Of a DNA stretch of 64,000 nucleotides, positions 50,349 to 61,398 are shown one piece after another. How positions within the stretch are numbered: position 1 is the first letter of the stretch; every line of letters begins with the position of its first letter. The position numbers were made by a program, and so were the translations under genes. The notes beneath the pieces were generated by a model that was given only the letters and a program-made list of their open reading frames with translations, was not told the DNA's origin and searched no databases. The stretch lies in assembly GCF_013820765.1 (NCBI RefSeq), contig NZ_JABJVM010000001.1, positions 124,001 to 188,000 on the forward strand, read 5' to 3'. This DNA comes from Paenilisteria rustica. GTDB lineage: Bacteria > Bacillota > Bacilli > Lactobacillales > Listeriaceae.

Positions 50349-51257
50349 GTGAATCAAATGGATAAGACGGCAAAAATTGAAGATGCTACCAAGTTCACTG
50401 TGAAAGATTTTACGGAACTTGTGAAAATTGGGATTGTTAATTCCAACACGATTACGGCTTTTACGGGTATGTGGCTGGCATTTCAGTTAACAGGGGTTTC
50501 TTTTATACAGAATCTCGACATTCTTATTTTTACTATTTTAGGATCGGGAATGGTTGTGGCGGCGTCGGGTGCTTTTAATAATGTTATCGATCGCGATATC
50601 GATGGGATTATGGAACGGACGAAAAATCGTCCAACGATGACAGGTAAAATTTCCGGGAAACGGGCGCTACTTGTGGCCGCGGTGCTTGGTGTTGTCGGAG
50701 AGGCATTGCTATTTATGACTACGTGGCAGGCGGGAGTTATCGGGCTAATTGGTATTTTCCTATATGTCGTTGTTTACTCGATGTGGGCAAAACGAAAACT
50801 GGTCAGCAATACAGTTATTGGTAGTTTCTCAGGTGCTGTGCCACCGCTTATCGGCTGGTTTGCAGTAGAGCCAACGTTTAGCGCTGTGCCGATTATGTTA
50901 TTTCTCGTGATGTTCTGCTGGCAACCGCCGCACTTTTATGCGATTGCGATTAAGCGGAAAGAGGAATATGCAGCTGCTGGAATCCCGATGTTGCCGGTTG
51001 TAAAAGGTATCGAACGGACGAAGTGGAGCACGCTTTTCTGGGTTGTATTACTAACTATTTTGCCATTCTTTATGTGGGAGTTGGGTCTCGTTTATGTGAT
51101 TCTGGCTACCGTTTTGAATGTGATTTGGTTGGCGCTATGTTTATACGGATTTAAAATGGAAGATAGCATGAAATGGGCGCGGATTAGTTTTGTGTACTCG
51201 ATTAATTACATGACGATTCTGTTCGTATCGATGGTTGTTATCGGTGTATTTTTATAA
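50349..51257 (+). CDS. ctaB: Haem O synthase (protohaem IX farnesyltransferase)
   Basis: CtaB adds a farnesyl group to haem B. This 302-residue UbiA-family prenyltransferase has the two Asp-rich motifs: NNVIDRDIDGIMERTKNRP near residues 76-94 and the second loop after YAIAIKRKEEYAAAGIPMLP near 198-217. About nine helices are expected. The start is GTG behind a strong GGGGG site. With ctaA it supports an aa3-type oxidase encoded elsewhere. Confidence 0.95.
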   Translation: MNQMDKTAKIEDATKFTVKDFTELVKIGIVNSNTITAFTGMWLAFQLTGVSFIQNLDILIFTILGSGMVVAASGAFNNVIDRDIDGIMERTKNRPTMTGKISGKRALLVAAVLGVVGEALLFMTTWQAGVIGLIGIFLYVVVYSMWAKRKLVSNTVIGSFSGAVPPLIGWFAVEPTFSAVPIMLFLVMFCWQPPHFYAIAIKRKEEYAAAGIPMLPVVKGIERTKWSTLFWVVLLTILPFFMWELGLVYVILATVLNVIWLALCLYGFKMEDSMKWARISFVYSINYMTILFVSMVVIGVFL

Positions 51258-51264
51258 GAGGTAG

Positions 51265-51295
51265 GGCCTGACTTTCGAGTTGGGCTTTTATTTTG
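51265..51295 (+). terminator. Terminator after ctaB
   Basis: GCCTGAC and GTTGGGC form a 7-bp stem with two G-T pairs, followed by TTTTATTTT. Confidence 0.65.
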
Positions 51296-51379
51296 CAAAA
51301 AAATGTCGATTTTCTCACTAGTAATTTTCGGGAAAAGCCGATACAATAGAGGGAGTAGCATGAAGGAGTGCAGAAGTCT

Positions 51380-52432
51380 ATGCGATTTATTTTACGAACA
51401 ATTTGTGTGGTAGTGGTGTGTCTCTTTGTGGGCTACTATACGGATTTATTTTTTGAAACGCCTACGGAAGTGAATTCTGTGGATGATAAGGCAGTGCAAC
51501 AAGGAAATGTGGATAAGAATAAAACGAATGAAAGTGGCCCGAATGCGGAGACTCAAGCGAGTCTTGCGGCTTATATTAATAAAGATGTGGCGCTACTTGT
51601 GAAGAAATATGGTGATCCTAAGCGAATCGATGCTTCGCCATATAGCTATCAGAATTATATTTTCCACCAGACGGATGATCAGTATATGCAGGTTGGTGTG
51701 ATGAACAAGAAGGTGCAGACGATTTATGCGCTGGGAGATAAGTTGCCACTGAAGCCGTTTGAGATCGATATGCCGACGGAGAAAGTTTTTTTGAACATGA
51801 AATTGCAGTCGGAGATTACGTTTAATTATGAGGATAATTACTACCGGTTTGAGTTATCGGAGGATGAGCTGAATATTCGTCCGCTCGTGAGTTTGGGGAA
51901 TGGTGTTTATGCGCAGGTGAACTTTGATAAATTTGAGTCAAAAGTGATTAGCGTTCGCTATTTTAATAAATTATCGCTTATAAAGATGCATCCGTATGAG
52001 ATGACGTATCAAGGAGATATTTTTAAGGATACGGTGACGGATGAGCAGTGGGATAAGGTGGATAAGGCCTCGGATCAGCAGGTTTTTGATATTTCGAATA
52101 TATTCCGCGAGCGTTATGGGAAGAAGCAGTTAGAGTGGAATGAAGATGTTGCGGAAGTCGCGTACGGGCATAGTGTGGACATGTATCAGAACAAGTATTT
52201 TGATCATAATTCGCCGACGTATGGGACGCTTGCAGATCGTATGAATCGCGCGAATATCGATTATATGAAGGCGGCGGAAAATATCGCTTCCAATTATTTG
52301 GATGGACCCGCGGCAGTGGAAGGCTGGTTGAATTCAGCTGGGCACCGCAAAAATCTATTTGATGACAGCTTTACGGATATGGGAGCTGGAACTTATCGGA
52401 AATTTTATACGCAGAACTTCTTGCAAAAGTAA
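51380..52432 (+). CDS. ylbC: CAP/SCP-domain protein, YlbC-like
   Basis: This 350-residue protein has an N-terminal signal or anchor helix (about 3-24), a CAP-associated beta domain (about 58-200), and a C-terminal CAP domain (about 230-350; YGHSVDMYQNKYFDHNSP, NIASNYLDGPAAVEGW, and SAGHRKNLF with a CAP-signature His). It is probably an extracellular wall-associated protein. ATG at 51380 is 8-9 bases from AAGGAGTG; the in-frame GTG at 51368 lies in the site. It matches ylbC at the head of the Bacillus ylb cluster. Confidence 0.9.
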   Translation: MRFILRTICVVVVCLFVGYYTDLFFETPTEVNSVDDKAVQQGNVDKNKTNESGPNAETQASLAAYINKDVALLVKKYGDPKRIDASPYSYQNYIFHQTDDQYMQVGVMNKKVQTIYALGDKLPLKPFEIDMPTEKVFLNMKLQSEITFNYEDNYYRFELSEDELNIRPLVSLGNGVYAQVNFDKFESKVISVRYFNKLSLIKMHPYEMTYQGDIFKDTVTDEQWDKVDKASDQQVFDISNIFRERYGKKQLEWNEDVAEVAYGHSVDMYQNKYFDHNSPTYGTLADRMNRANIDYMKAAENIASNYLDGPAAVEGWLNSAGHRKNLFDDSFTDMGAGTYRKFYTQNFLQK

Positions 52433-52501
52433 AGCGTTTTTCAGGGAATCGTGCTATAATGGAGCATGTAATTTGATTTACGATGGAAAGAAGGTGGCAA
52501 C

Positions 52502-52951
52502 ATGCTTGCTACAATGGAAAATCTGGCGTTGCTTGACATGTCAGATGATCTTGCATCGATGATTTTGGCGTCGGCGGAGGCAGATCGATATCGCGAATGT
52601 CTGCACCAGATGACGACGAATTTGCTCACACAACAGCGTATTAAGCGCTTGGCAAAGATAAAGGAACAATACGATGAAGTGCAACGTTTTGGTCGCTATC
52701 ATCCAGATTATAAAGAAGTGAATCGTCTGGCTCGTCAGTATAAACGTGATGTTGATATGGATGATCATGTCGCAGCGTTTCGACAAGCGGAGATGGATTT
52801 GCAAAGTTTACTCGACGAAATTAGTTTTATTTTGGCAGATGCTGTCTCGGAAAATATAAAAGTCCCAACTGGAAATCCGTTCTTTGAAACGAAATCTTCT
52901 TGCTCGACAGGTGGATGCGGTTCAGGCGGCGGTTGTGGCTGTTCAGCTTAA
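52502..52951 (+). CDS. ylbF: YlbF/RicF-family regulatory protein
   Basis: This 149-residue alpha-helical protein is RicF of the RicAFT complex, which in B. subtilis is needed for RNase Y-dependent mRNA maturation, competence and biofilm formation. The helical body covers about 10-120. The C-terminal tail is Gly/Cys-rich (SSCSTGGCGSGGGCGCSA), with four Cys that may hold part of the [4Fe-4S] clusters reported for the complex. ylbG follows after 15 bases. Confidence 0.92.
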   Translation: MLATMENLALLDMSDDLASMILASAEADRYRECLHQMTTNLLTQQRIKRLAKIKEQYDEVQRFGRYHPDYKEVNRLARQYKRDVDMDDHVAAFRQAEMDLQSLLDEISFILADAVSENIKVPTGNPFFETKSSCSTGGCGSGGGCGCSA

Positions 52952-52966
52952 AGAGGGGGAAAGGCA

Positions 52967-53248
52967 ATGGAGAATGAACGTCAATCCATCATTATTTGGA
53001 TGAATCATTTGAAGCAAGTACGTTCTTTAAAGCGTTTTGGAAATGTGCACTATGTTTCTAGGAAGTTGAAATATGCGGTTTTATATTGCGATATGGCAGA
53101 GATTGAAGATGTTGCTGCCAAGTTATCGCGGTTCCATTATGTGAAACGAGTGGAACTTTCGTATCGGCCGTTCTTAAACACCGAATACGAATCGAAGAAA
53201 GACATGAAATTCCGTGACCGCATGGACGACGTACAAATCAGTATTTAG
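52967..53248 (+). CDS. ylbG: YlbG family protein (DUF2129)
   Basis: This 93-residue protein has the DUF2129 pattern: [35 protein letters not shown], and [18 protein letters not shown]. It is a conserved small cytosolic protein next to ylbF in Bacillus and Listeria. No activity is known. A long palindromic element follows. Confidence 0.9.
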   Translation: MENERQSIIIWMNHLKQVRSLKRFGNVHYVSRKLKYAVLYCDMAEIEDVAAKLSRFHYVKRVELSYRPFLNTEYESKKDMKFRDRMDDVQISI

Positions 53249-53268
53249 AAATAGATGATAAGCAAGAT

Positions 53269-53414
53269 AAATCGGCGAGAAGCGTTCGCATTCCACAAGT
53301 TTGGCGGACTTCCGGTTCTCACATACACGAGTATGCTCCGCTTCCGGCTTCCACCAAACTTGTGGAATACAAACGCTTTCGCTCGATTTGTTTGAAGCCG
53401 AATTTTCATCTTAC
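53269..53414. repeat. Long palindromic intergenic element, copy 5
   Basis: The longest clean hairpin in the window. AAATCG/CGATTT outer arms and AAGCGTT/AACGCTT lead to a 15-bp perfect stem (ATTCCACAAGTTTGG at 53290-53304 with its complement at 53354-53368), then TTCCGG arms, then the tip CTCACATAC-N4-GTATGCTCCG. The tail after the right arm (GTTTGAAGCC) matches the copies at 20.4 and 25.6 kb. It lies between ylbG and rsmD. Confidence 0.88.
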
Positions 53415-53525
53415 GCAGTTAAGTGATTTTATTTTGATTGGTTTTTAAATTTAGTGGCATGATTCGATTCTCGTTTTTTCGAGATTGGGTTGTGTCGCTT
53501 TCTATTTTTTGGAGGTACATAATAG

Positions 53526-55633
<2,108 letters not shown>

Positions 55634-55694
55634 GTATACGAAAAACGAAGCAGAGACATAAGTAAAATCTAGCTTTGAAAACTCAAAAACAGAA

Positions 55695-55756
55695 CAGCAG
55701 GAATCTTTGTATAGAGCCATTTTAGAAATGGAGTATGCAAAGATTCCTGCTTTTTT
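55695..55756 (+). terminator. Terminator after ylbL
   Basis: A 14-bp stem (AGCAGGAATCTTTG with its complement) holds an inner GCCATTT/AAATGG hairpin and is followed by six T. It may also serve the convergent tmcAL gene weakly. Confidence 0.85.
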
Positions 55757-55778
55757 AAAATTCTAGAGCTCCTTTTGA

Positions 55779-56963
55779 TCAGGTTCTTCTGTACGGAGAG
55801 GCATGAAAGTCACGCAAAATCTGGTTTTCTAGTGTAGGTGCAAAAGAGTATAGTTTTGTCGCGCGAATATCGTTTTCAATCAACGCAGGGCTTGCCTTCG
55901 AAGCTGTACTGACGATTGGTAACTCGATGTCTTTTTTGACCTGGCGGAGGTATTGTTGCCCAATGGCCGATATGCCTAGAAGTCGGATATAATTTTGCGT
56001 TGGTATCGTAGTTTCTGTCTGTTGCGCCAGTATTTGAAGTGCGGTGCGCTTGATGCGGGAGTTACTATAGCGTTTCGTTGTTGCGGCTGCTAGGAATTCA
56101 TCGAAACTGGCCGCGTGAAGTGCCGCTTGTTGCAATCGGTTTTCGATGCCTTCTGAGACACCACGGATGTTTTGAAGCTGGGCGGCGGGTGCGGTAATAA
56201 GCTGGTATTTAAGTAGTGGCCAAAAATCGTCCCAAGACACAAAGGAATGCGTTTCGCGGAATTTCTGCAAAAGGAACAATGTGGAATCGGGAACGTATTG
56301 GCGCGCTTTTTCCCAGTCGTTGGCAAGCAACATGGTTCGAATAGCGGTTGCACTCGCGATAGAATGATGCGTTGGATCCGTGTCATGATAGGCCGCATTT
56401 TGTCGAGCCATTGTCGCAATTTTGATTTTTTCCCCTTGTTCAGCAATCGCGAGTGCATAGTGGAAACCGAGGATATTATTCGGCTGCGCTAAATCAAGCG
56501 TCAAATCGGGCGCTAGTTCGTGAAACGCGGCATTCCAAGCTGTTGCATAACTATTCGCCTTATCGTCCAAAAAACGCCGCATAGACGCTTTAAAGAGGAC
56601 ACTTTGTTCTGTCATTAGCTTGGCAGCAGAACTAAAAACATTTGCATCCCCATTTTCACTACCAAAAAAGATGGAATCGGTCTCTAATGCACCTAAAATT
56701 TCGATGGCTCCATTAGCAAAAATCGCGGCTTGCTGTGTTGCGAAATGGAATGGAAGTTCAATAACCAGATCCACACCAGCATCAACCGCCATTTGCGCAC
56801 GCTCCCATTTTGGCAGAAGGGCAGGTTCACCCCGTTGCAAAAAAGAACCGCTCATCACGGCGATAATGACATCCGCCTGGGTCTGCTTCTTTGCTTCTTG
56901 TAAGTGGAATAAATGGCCATTGTGGAACGGATTATATTCTACGATAATGCCAGTTGCTTTCAT
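55779..56963 (-). CDS. tmcAL: tRNA(Met) cytidine acetate ligase
   Basis: This 394-residue enzyme, formerly YlbM, acetylates the wobble C of elongator tRNA-Met using acetate and ATP. The nucleotidyltransferase motif VEYNPFHNGHLFHL (residues 8-21, HxGH type), SGSFLQRGEPALLPKWERA near 38-56 and FGSENGD near 100 are typical. Among the ylb genes it is the one on the minus strand. Confidence 0.93.
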   Translation of the reverse strand: MKATGIIVEYNPFHNGHLFHLQEAKKQTQADVIIAVMSGSFLQRGEPALLPKWERAQMAVDAGVDLVIELPFHFATQQAAIFANGAIEILGALETDSIFFGSENGDANVFSSAAKLMTEQSVLFKASMRRFLDDKANSYATAWNAAFHELAPDLTLDLAQPNNILGFHYALAIAEQGEKIKIATMARQNAAYHDTDPTHHSIASATAIRTMLLANDWEKARQYVPDSTLFLLQKFRETHSFVSWDDFWPLLKYQLITAPAAQLQNIRGVSEGIENRLQQAALHAASFDEFLAAATTKRYSNSRIKRTALQILAQQTETTIPTQNYIRLLGISAIGQQYLRQVKKDIELPIVSTASKASPALIENDIRATKLYSFAPTLENQILRDFHASPYRRT

Positions 56964-57217
56964 TTTTTATCAACTCCATGTCACGATAATATCGATTAGC
57001 TCTCAAAGCTTGCTAAGTCTACTATTTGAGTTTAGCAAGTAAATCATGTTAGACTAAAAAAGGATGCCGTTTAAAGGGATTCGTTGGTTACTATTTCTGA
57101 TTACTTCCAGAATACCACAAAATTGGGCGGGAGAACATGGTTCGCTTAGGAAATAGGGATTGACAAAAGGCTTAGAAAAGTCTATAATATTTTTTGTTGC
57201 GCTTGGAGTGATAAACG

Positions 57218-57745
57218 ATGAAATGGTCATTAATTCAACTACAGAAATACCGTGGCAAGAAAGTGCCATTTGAACAGGAGATAGATGTAACGGAATACTT
57301 GAAAGAGCACAATCATGATGTTCGTTCAGCGAGCCTAGTAAAGGTTTCTGGAAACATTACGGTGCGTCAAGATTCGGTTTTGATTGACCTTGTTTTAGAT
57401 GGAACCTTTGTATTGCCATGTGCCAGAACGTTTGAAGATGTTCTTTATCCGTATCATATCGAATCTGTGGAAACATATGTGAACAAAGAGGAGAAGGTAC
57501 TGGACGAGACACATCATATGATGGACGGCGATAAAATTGATGCGTTGCCAGTGATTGAAGAATTACTTTTGTTAGAGATTCCGATGCAAGTTTACAGCGA
57601 TAATGTAGAGAATGCGTTATCAGAAGGAAACGATTGGAATGTTATCACGGAAGAAGAGCTGGAGCAACAAGCGAAGCAAGAAGAAACAAAAGTGGATCCT
57701 CGTCTTGCGGGATTAGCCGATTTCTTTGAGAAGAAAGAAGACTAA
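57218..57745 (+). CDS. ylbN: DUF177 family protein (YceD/YlbN)
   Basis: This 175-residue protein is DUF177: VKVSGNITVRQDSVLIDL, LPCARTFEDVLYPYHIE, and the acidic C terminus DPRLAGLADFFEKKED that is characteristic of the family. The gene precedes rpmF throughout bacteria; plant and bacterial relatives are linked to 23S rRNA processing. The CPxR-like zinc position is partly kept (one Cys in LPCAR). Confidence 0.93.
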   Translation: MKWSLIQLQKYRGKKVPFEQEIDVTEYLKEHNHDVRSASLVKVSGNITVRQDSVLIDLVLDGTFVLPCARTFEDVLYPYHIESVETYVNKEEKVLDETHHMMDGDKIDALPVIEELLLLEIPMQVYSDNVENALSEGNDWNVITEEELEQQAKQEETKVDPRLAGLADFFEKKED

Positions 57746-57841
57746 TTCTAAGAGCTGGAATATATTTTAAGAGAAAGAAATTTTTCTTAGATGGATTGCG
57801 ATCAAGGAGATATCCTGAAGTCGCGAAGGAGGTGTATGGAA

Positions 57842-58018
57842 ATGGCAGTACCTTTTAGAAGAACATCTAAAGCGAAAAAACGCAAGCGTCGTACGCACTT
57901 CAAATTACAAGTGCCTGGTATGGTTGAATGCCCTAATTGTGGCGAGTACAAACTTTCTCACCGTATTTGTCCTGAATGTGGTCAATATAACGGCAAAGAA
58001 GTAGTAGAAAGCAACTAA
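57842..58018 (+). CDS. rpmF: Ribosomal protein L32
   Basis: This 58-residue L32 begins [17 protein letters not shown] and has the zinc-ribbon pairs CPNCG and CPECG near residues 28 and 39, so it is the zinc-bound (C+) form. ATG at 57842 is 9 bases from AAGGAGGTG. It is co-transcribed with ylbN. A strong terminator follows. Confidence 0.97.
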   Translation: MAVPFRRTSKAKKRKRRTHFKLQVPGMVECPNCGEYKLSHRICPECGQYNGKEVVESN

Positions 58019-58059
58019 TTTGCGTGAACAAAACAAGCGATACGTACGCTTGTCACATG

Positions 58060-58098
58060 AAAACCCCCAGAAGACGCCATGGATCTTCTGGGGGTTTT
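58060..58098 (+). terminator. Terminator after rpmF
   Basis: AAAACCCCCAGAAGA (58060-58074) pairs perfectly with TCTTCTGGGGGTTTT (58084-58098). A smaller ACAAGCG/CGCTTGT hairpin lies just upstream (58033-58053). Confidence 0.92.
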
Positions 58099-58299
58099 CT
58101 GTTGATGAACTTGCGATGCGTCCTTAGCTGAGTTAGGTCATCAATTTACATACCGACAAAGCAACCAAGCAATCCCCGGTGTCCTTACAATTCTGAGCTA
58201 AGACTCCCACCAAACCAAACACCGCCACTATCCTCAAAAATGCAAACCCCTACAAATTTTGCTAAAATAGAGTCAAGCTATACAAGAGGAGTGAACGAC

Positions 58300-59190
58300 A
58301 TGACTTACCGAGTAGGTATTATTGGAGCAGGCGCATTAGGACTCTTATATGCAGGTTTACTGCGAGCTAATGTGACGCTTTACACACGCACAAAGAAGCA
58401 AGCGGATATTATCGAAAAAAAAGACGGTATAACCCTTGTTTCCGATAATACAAAGACCCATATCAATGTTCACGCAACCCCGCTTTGTAACGCTGACTTC
58501 ACAACCGTGGATTTCGTCATCATAACCGTGAAATCTTACCAGCTGGAAAATGTGATGGAAACCCTTAGGAAGGTACCTGCAAACATCCCGCTTTTATTCT
58601 TACAAAACGGTATAGCTCATTTAGCGCAGCTCCCTAGCCTGCCACAAAAAACAATCCTAATCGGAACATGTGAGCACGGCGCTGGAAAAATGGATGCGAC
58701 AACAGTAGTATGGCGTGGTGTGGGTCAAACAAATTGGGCTGTGTATCAAGGCAAGGCGAACTCGAACTTACGGACTGTGCTGACGGCTAATCCAGATTTT
58801 CTTTTTTTAGAACAAGCGGATTTTGAAGAAATGGTTTATAATAAGTTATTGGCGAATGCGGTAATTAATCCGTTGACAGCCGTTCTAGGCGTGCCAAATG
58901 GTGCTTTGCTACATAATGAATACTGGTATGGCCTGTTAGAAAACCTAACGCGAGAAGTGGCAGACGTCTTGCATCGTGAGGACGCGCTAGAGAAAGTGAC
59001 TGCGATATGTACAGCGACATCGGCTAATTATTCCTCAATGGCGACGGATGTGCGAGAGAAGCGGCAGACGGAGATTGCGAGTATTTCGGGAGCTGTAGTG
59101 ACGCTCGCTCGGGAACAGGGAAAGGTAGCGCCGATTTCAGAAACATTATACGGCCTAGTGAAAGGGCTAGAAGGAGAATACTTACAGTGA
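58300..59190 (+). CDS. panE: Ketopantoate reductase-family protein
   Basis: This 296-residue enzyme has the NADPH-binding GIIGAGALGLLYAGLL at residues 6-21, the catalytic Lys in VKSYQ near 78 and the second Lys in NKLLANAVINPLTAVLGVPNG near 178-198. It should reduce 2-dehydropantoate to pantoate. ATG at 58300 follows GAGGAGTG. It overlaps the next gene by 4 bases. panE paralogs exist in many Firmicutes, so the physiological substrate is not certain. Confidence 0.88.
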   Translation: MTYRVGIIGAGALGLLYAGLLRANVTLYTRTKKQADIIEKKDGITLVSDNTKTHINVHATPLCNADFTTVDFVIITVKSYQLENVMETLRKVPANIPLLFLQNGIAHLAQLPSLPQKTILIGTCEHGAGKMDATTVVWRGVGQTNWAVYQGKANSNLRTVLTANPDFLFLEQADFEEMVYNKLLANAVINPLTAVLGVPNGALLHNEYWYGLLENLTREVADVLHREDALEKVTAICTATSANYSSMATDVREKRQTEIASISGAVVTLAREQGKVAPISETLYGLVKGLEGEYLQ

Positions 59191-59570
59191 GTTGGTTAAC
59201 GAATATGACGGCGCTTGTTATCATCGCCCCAGTACTTATTTTTACAGTGACTTTCATGGTGACGCAGCATATGACAAAGAGAACGCCAAAAGCGGTGAAA
59301 CGGAGCGCAGATGTGACGACGTTTTTCCTGATTTTAGCGGATCATTTTTTCATGATTGTGTTATTTGATCAGTCATTTTTATTGTATATTCTGTTGCTAT
59401 TATTCTTGATTGGCATTCTATTTGTTGCGTTATACGCCAAGTCGCAAGGAGATATTAATTTTCGCAAAGTAATCCGTGGTTACTGGCGCATTTGTTTCTT
59501 TGCTTTTGCAATTTTGTATTTACTACTGTTCGTGATAGGTATTGTGAAAAGTATCGTATTAGTTTTTTAG
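59187..59570 (+). CDS. DUF3397 family membrane protein
   Basis: This 127-residue protein has four helices (about 7-28, 44-57, 60-80, 98-124) and the DUF3397 pattern KRSADVTTFFLILADHF. GTG start at 59187 overlaps the panE stop. Its end overlaps the convergent SgrR gene by 4 bases, so no terminator separates the two. Function unknown. Confidence 0.85.
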   Translation: MSWLTNMTALVIIAPVLIFTVTFMVTQHMTKRTPKAVKRSADVTTFFLILADHFFMIVLFDQSFLLYILLLLFLIGILFVALYAKSQGDINFRKVIRGYWRICFFAFAILYLLLFVIGIVKSIVLVF

Positions 59571-61297
59571 TCAATCCATAGCTTTTTCAAGTTTAAGTGA
59601 CCGTATAGATGTTTGTCTTCGGTCTGTATGGTGGCATGGATGAATTGATGTTTCGTGAGATGTTCTAAGAAAAGAAATAGGTGATTATCGCGCACGAAGC
59701 TCTCTATCTGGTCGTAAAAATGATCGCGATCACTGAATCGAGTGCATTGCCGCGCTTGATGTAGTAGCTCCTCTATTTGCTGGAGCTCTTTTTTTGCCAA
59801 AAAACGTTGTGGCGCCAGATTAGGGTTTCCGTAAAAATCCATGAAAGCCACCTCAATATCACTGCTTGGGACATCGGCGCCCATGCTAATATCAATATCT
59901 TCCCAGTGGCTTGTTTGATAAAATTCAGAGCTGATATCGATAATATGCAAGTCGAGTGAAATGCCAAATTTGGCTGCCTGCGCGACAATCCATTGGCCCT
60001 GGTGAATGGTTTTTATGTGTGACAGAATCGCAAATCGCAATGTTTCACCGCTATAATGAGCACTTTTAAGTAATGTTTGAATTTTGCTTGCATCCCTTTG
60101 TTGTGCGCTAGATTTATGAAAAAAGTAGCTGGAAGCCTCGGACTCCTCATGATTTTCTAGGTCACGGAGCATTTTCTGGGGATCGAGCAGGTGGTAAAAG
60201 GCTTCGCGGAATGCGGGATGATGTGCAAAAGCGCAATGCTTGAAATTAAACGTAACGATATTGACGCCATAATCTTTCGTTGCGTGATCTGTATAGTCTG
60301 GATTATCAGTATTTCCCATATTTGTGACAGTGATGACAGGGTTCGTCTGGTCCTTCACGAGCCAGAACTCAATACGATCGAGAAACGGACGTTCTAGGAA
60401 ATGGGAATCGAATGCTTCTAAAACTAGTTTTTGAGAACTTCTTTGTGCTAATTGGAAGGCACCAGTGCTGATCCATTTATATTCGTCAAATGGGGTGTCG
60501 TGCGGCAGGATGACAAGATTTCCTAAACAAAGGTAGCGAATGAAGAAAGGATTTGGTTTACGGAGATGAATCGTGATTTTAGTTTCAGATAGGAGCTCGA
60601 TTCGTGTGATATCCGTTAGATACCAATGGGTCACAGTTCCTTTTTGCATCGCTTTTTCAAGGGTGTGGCGAATATCGGTGCTCGTCAATGTCCTACCGTG
60701 ATGAAAACGAATGCCTTTTCGAATGTAAAATGTCCAAATGGTGCTGTTATTCTCGGCTTTCCAATGATGCGCGATACAGGGCATAACGGTGTTGGTTGTC
60801 GTGTCAAAACGAACGAGCGGGTCGCCGAGCTGAAGTAGCAGGGAGCTCTCCATATTAATCGACGTATGAAGTGGATCAAGGATGCTAAAAGGGCGTGCAA
60901 TGACGAGGCGCAATATATCTTGATCGCCTTTTTCGGTATGAAGTCCAAATAGTTCGTTCATTTCGGAGGACACGGCGCTAAACCATTCGCGTGGAATATC
61001 TAGCTGCAAAAGGGTGAGCAGTTTATCTAGATTTTCTTGCTCTACTGCGTTACGTATAAAGTCCTCGATTTCTGACTGGAAGCTCTGTGTGAATGTTATT
61101 TTCGACGCATTGCCCCGTCCACGACCAGGTTGATAATGGCAAAATTCGAGTTCTTGATATTTTTTTAGTTTTCGCTTGACGTTTTTGTCGCTGCATTCCC
61201 ATTTTTCAGCTAGTTCGTTCAGGCGGAATGTGGCTGTGTTATCTATTTGTCTTTCCAATAAAAAAGCACGCATATCGTAATAGGCTAGATCACGCAT
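59567..61297 (-). CDS. SgrR-family regulator with solute-binding domain
   Basis: This 576-residue protein joins an N-terminal winged helix (about 15-95; TFRLNELAEKWECSDKNVKR) to an SBP_bac_5 ligand domain (about 160-570; [39 protein letters not shown]), the SgrR layout. In E. coli SgrR senses sugar-phosphate stress and controls the SgrS RNA and the setA efflux gene. Here it is divergent from an MFS transporter, a similar arrangement. A dyad lies between the two genes. The ligand may be a peptide or sugar phosphate. Confidence 0.92.
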   Translation of the reverse strand: MRDLAYYDMRAFLLERQIDNTATFRLNELAEKWECSDKNVKRKLKKYQELEFCHYQPGRGRGNASKITFTQSFQSEIEDFIRNAVEQENLDKLLTLLQLDIPREWFSAVSSEMNELFGLHTEKGDQDILRLVIARPFSILDPLHTSINMESSLLLQLGDPLVRFDTTTNTVMPCIAHHWKAENNSTIWTFYIRKGIRFHHGRTLTSTDIRHTLEKAMQKGTVTHWYLTDITRIELLSETKITIHLRKPNPFFIRYLCLGNLVILPHDTPFDEYKWISTGAFQLAQRSSQKLVLEAFDSHFLERPFLDRIEFWLVKDQTNPVITVTNMGNTDNPDYTDHATKDYGVNIVTFNFKHCAFAHHPAFREAFYHLLDPQKMLRDLENHEESEASSYFFHKSSAQQRDASKIQTLLKSAHYSGETLRFAILSHIKTIHQGQWIVAQAAKFGISLDLHIIDISSEFYQTSHWEDIDISMGADVPSSDIEVAFMDFYGNPNLAPQRFLAKKELQQIEELLHQARQCTRFSDRDHFYDQIESFVRDNHLFLFLEHLTKHQFIHATIQTEDKHLYGHLNLKKLWID

Positions 61298-61318
61298 GGT
61301 AGAACCTCCTTATAATAT

Positions 61319-61353
61319 AAAAGGGGACAAAAATATATGATATTATCCCTTTT
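61319..61353. promoter_or_regulatory. Dyad operator between SgrR and MFS genes
   Basis: AAAAGGG (61319-61325) and CCCTTTT (61347-61353) form an inverted repeat around 21 AT-rich bases. It lies in the 100-base divergent gap, upstream of TATACT for the MFS gene, and could be bound by the SgrR-type protein. Confidence 0.5.
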
Positions 61354-61398
61354 TCTCCTTTTTAAAACTAGTTATACTATGTTTAGGAGGTGAAGTCA

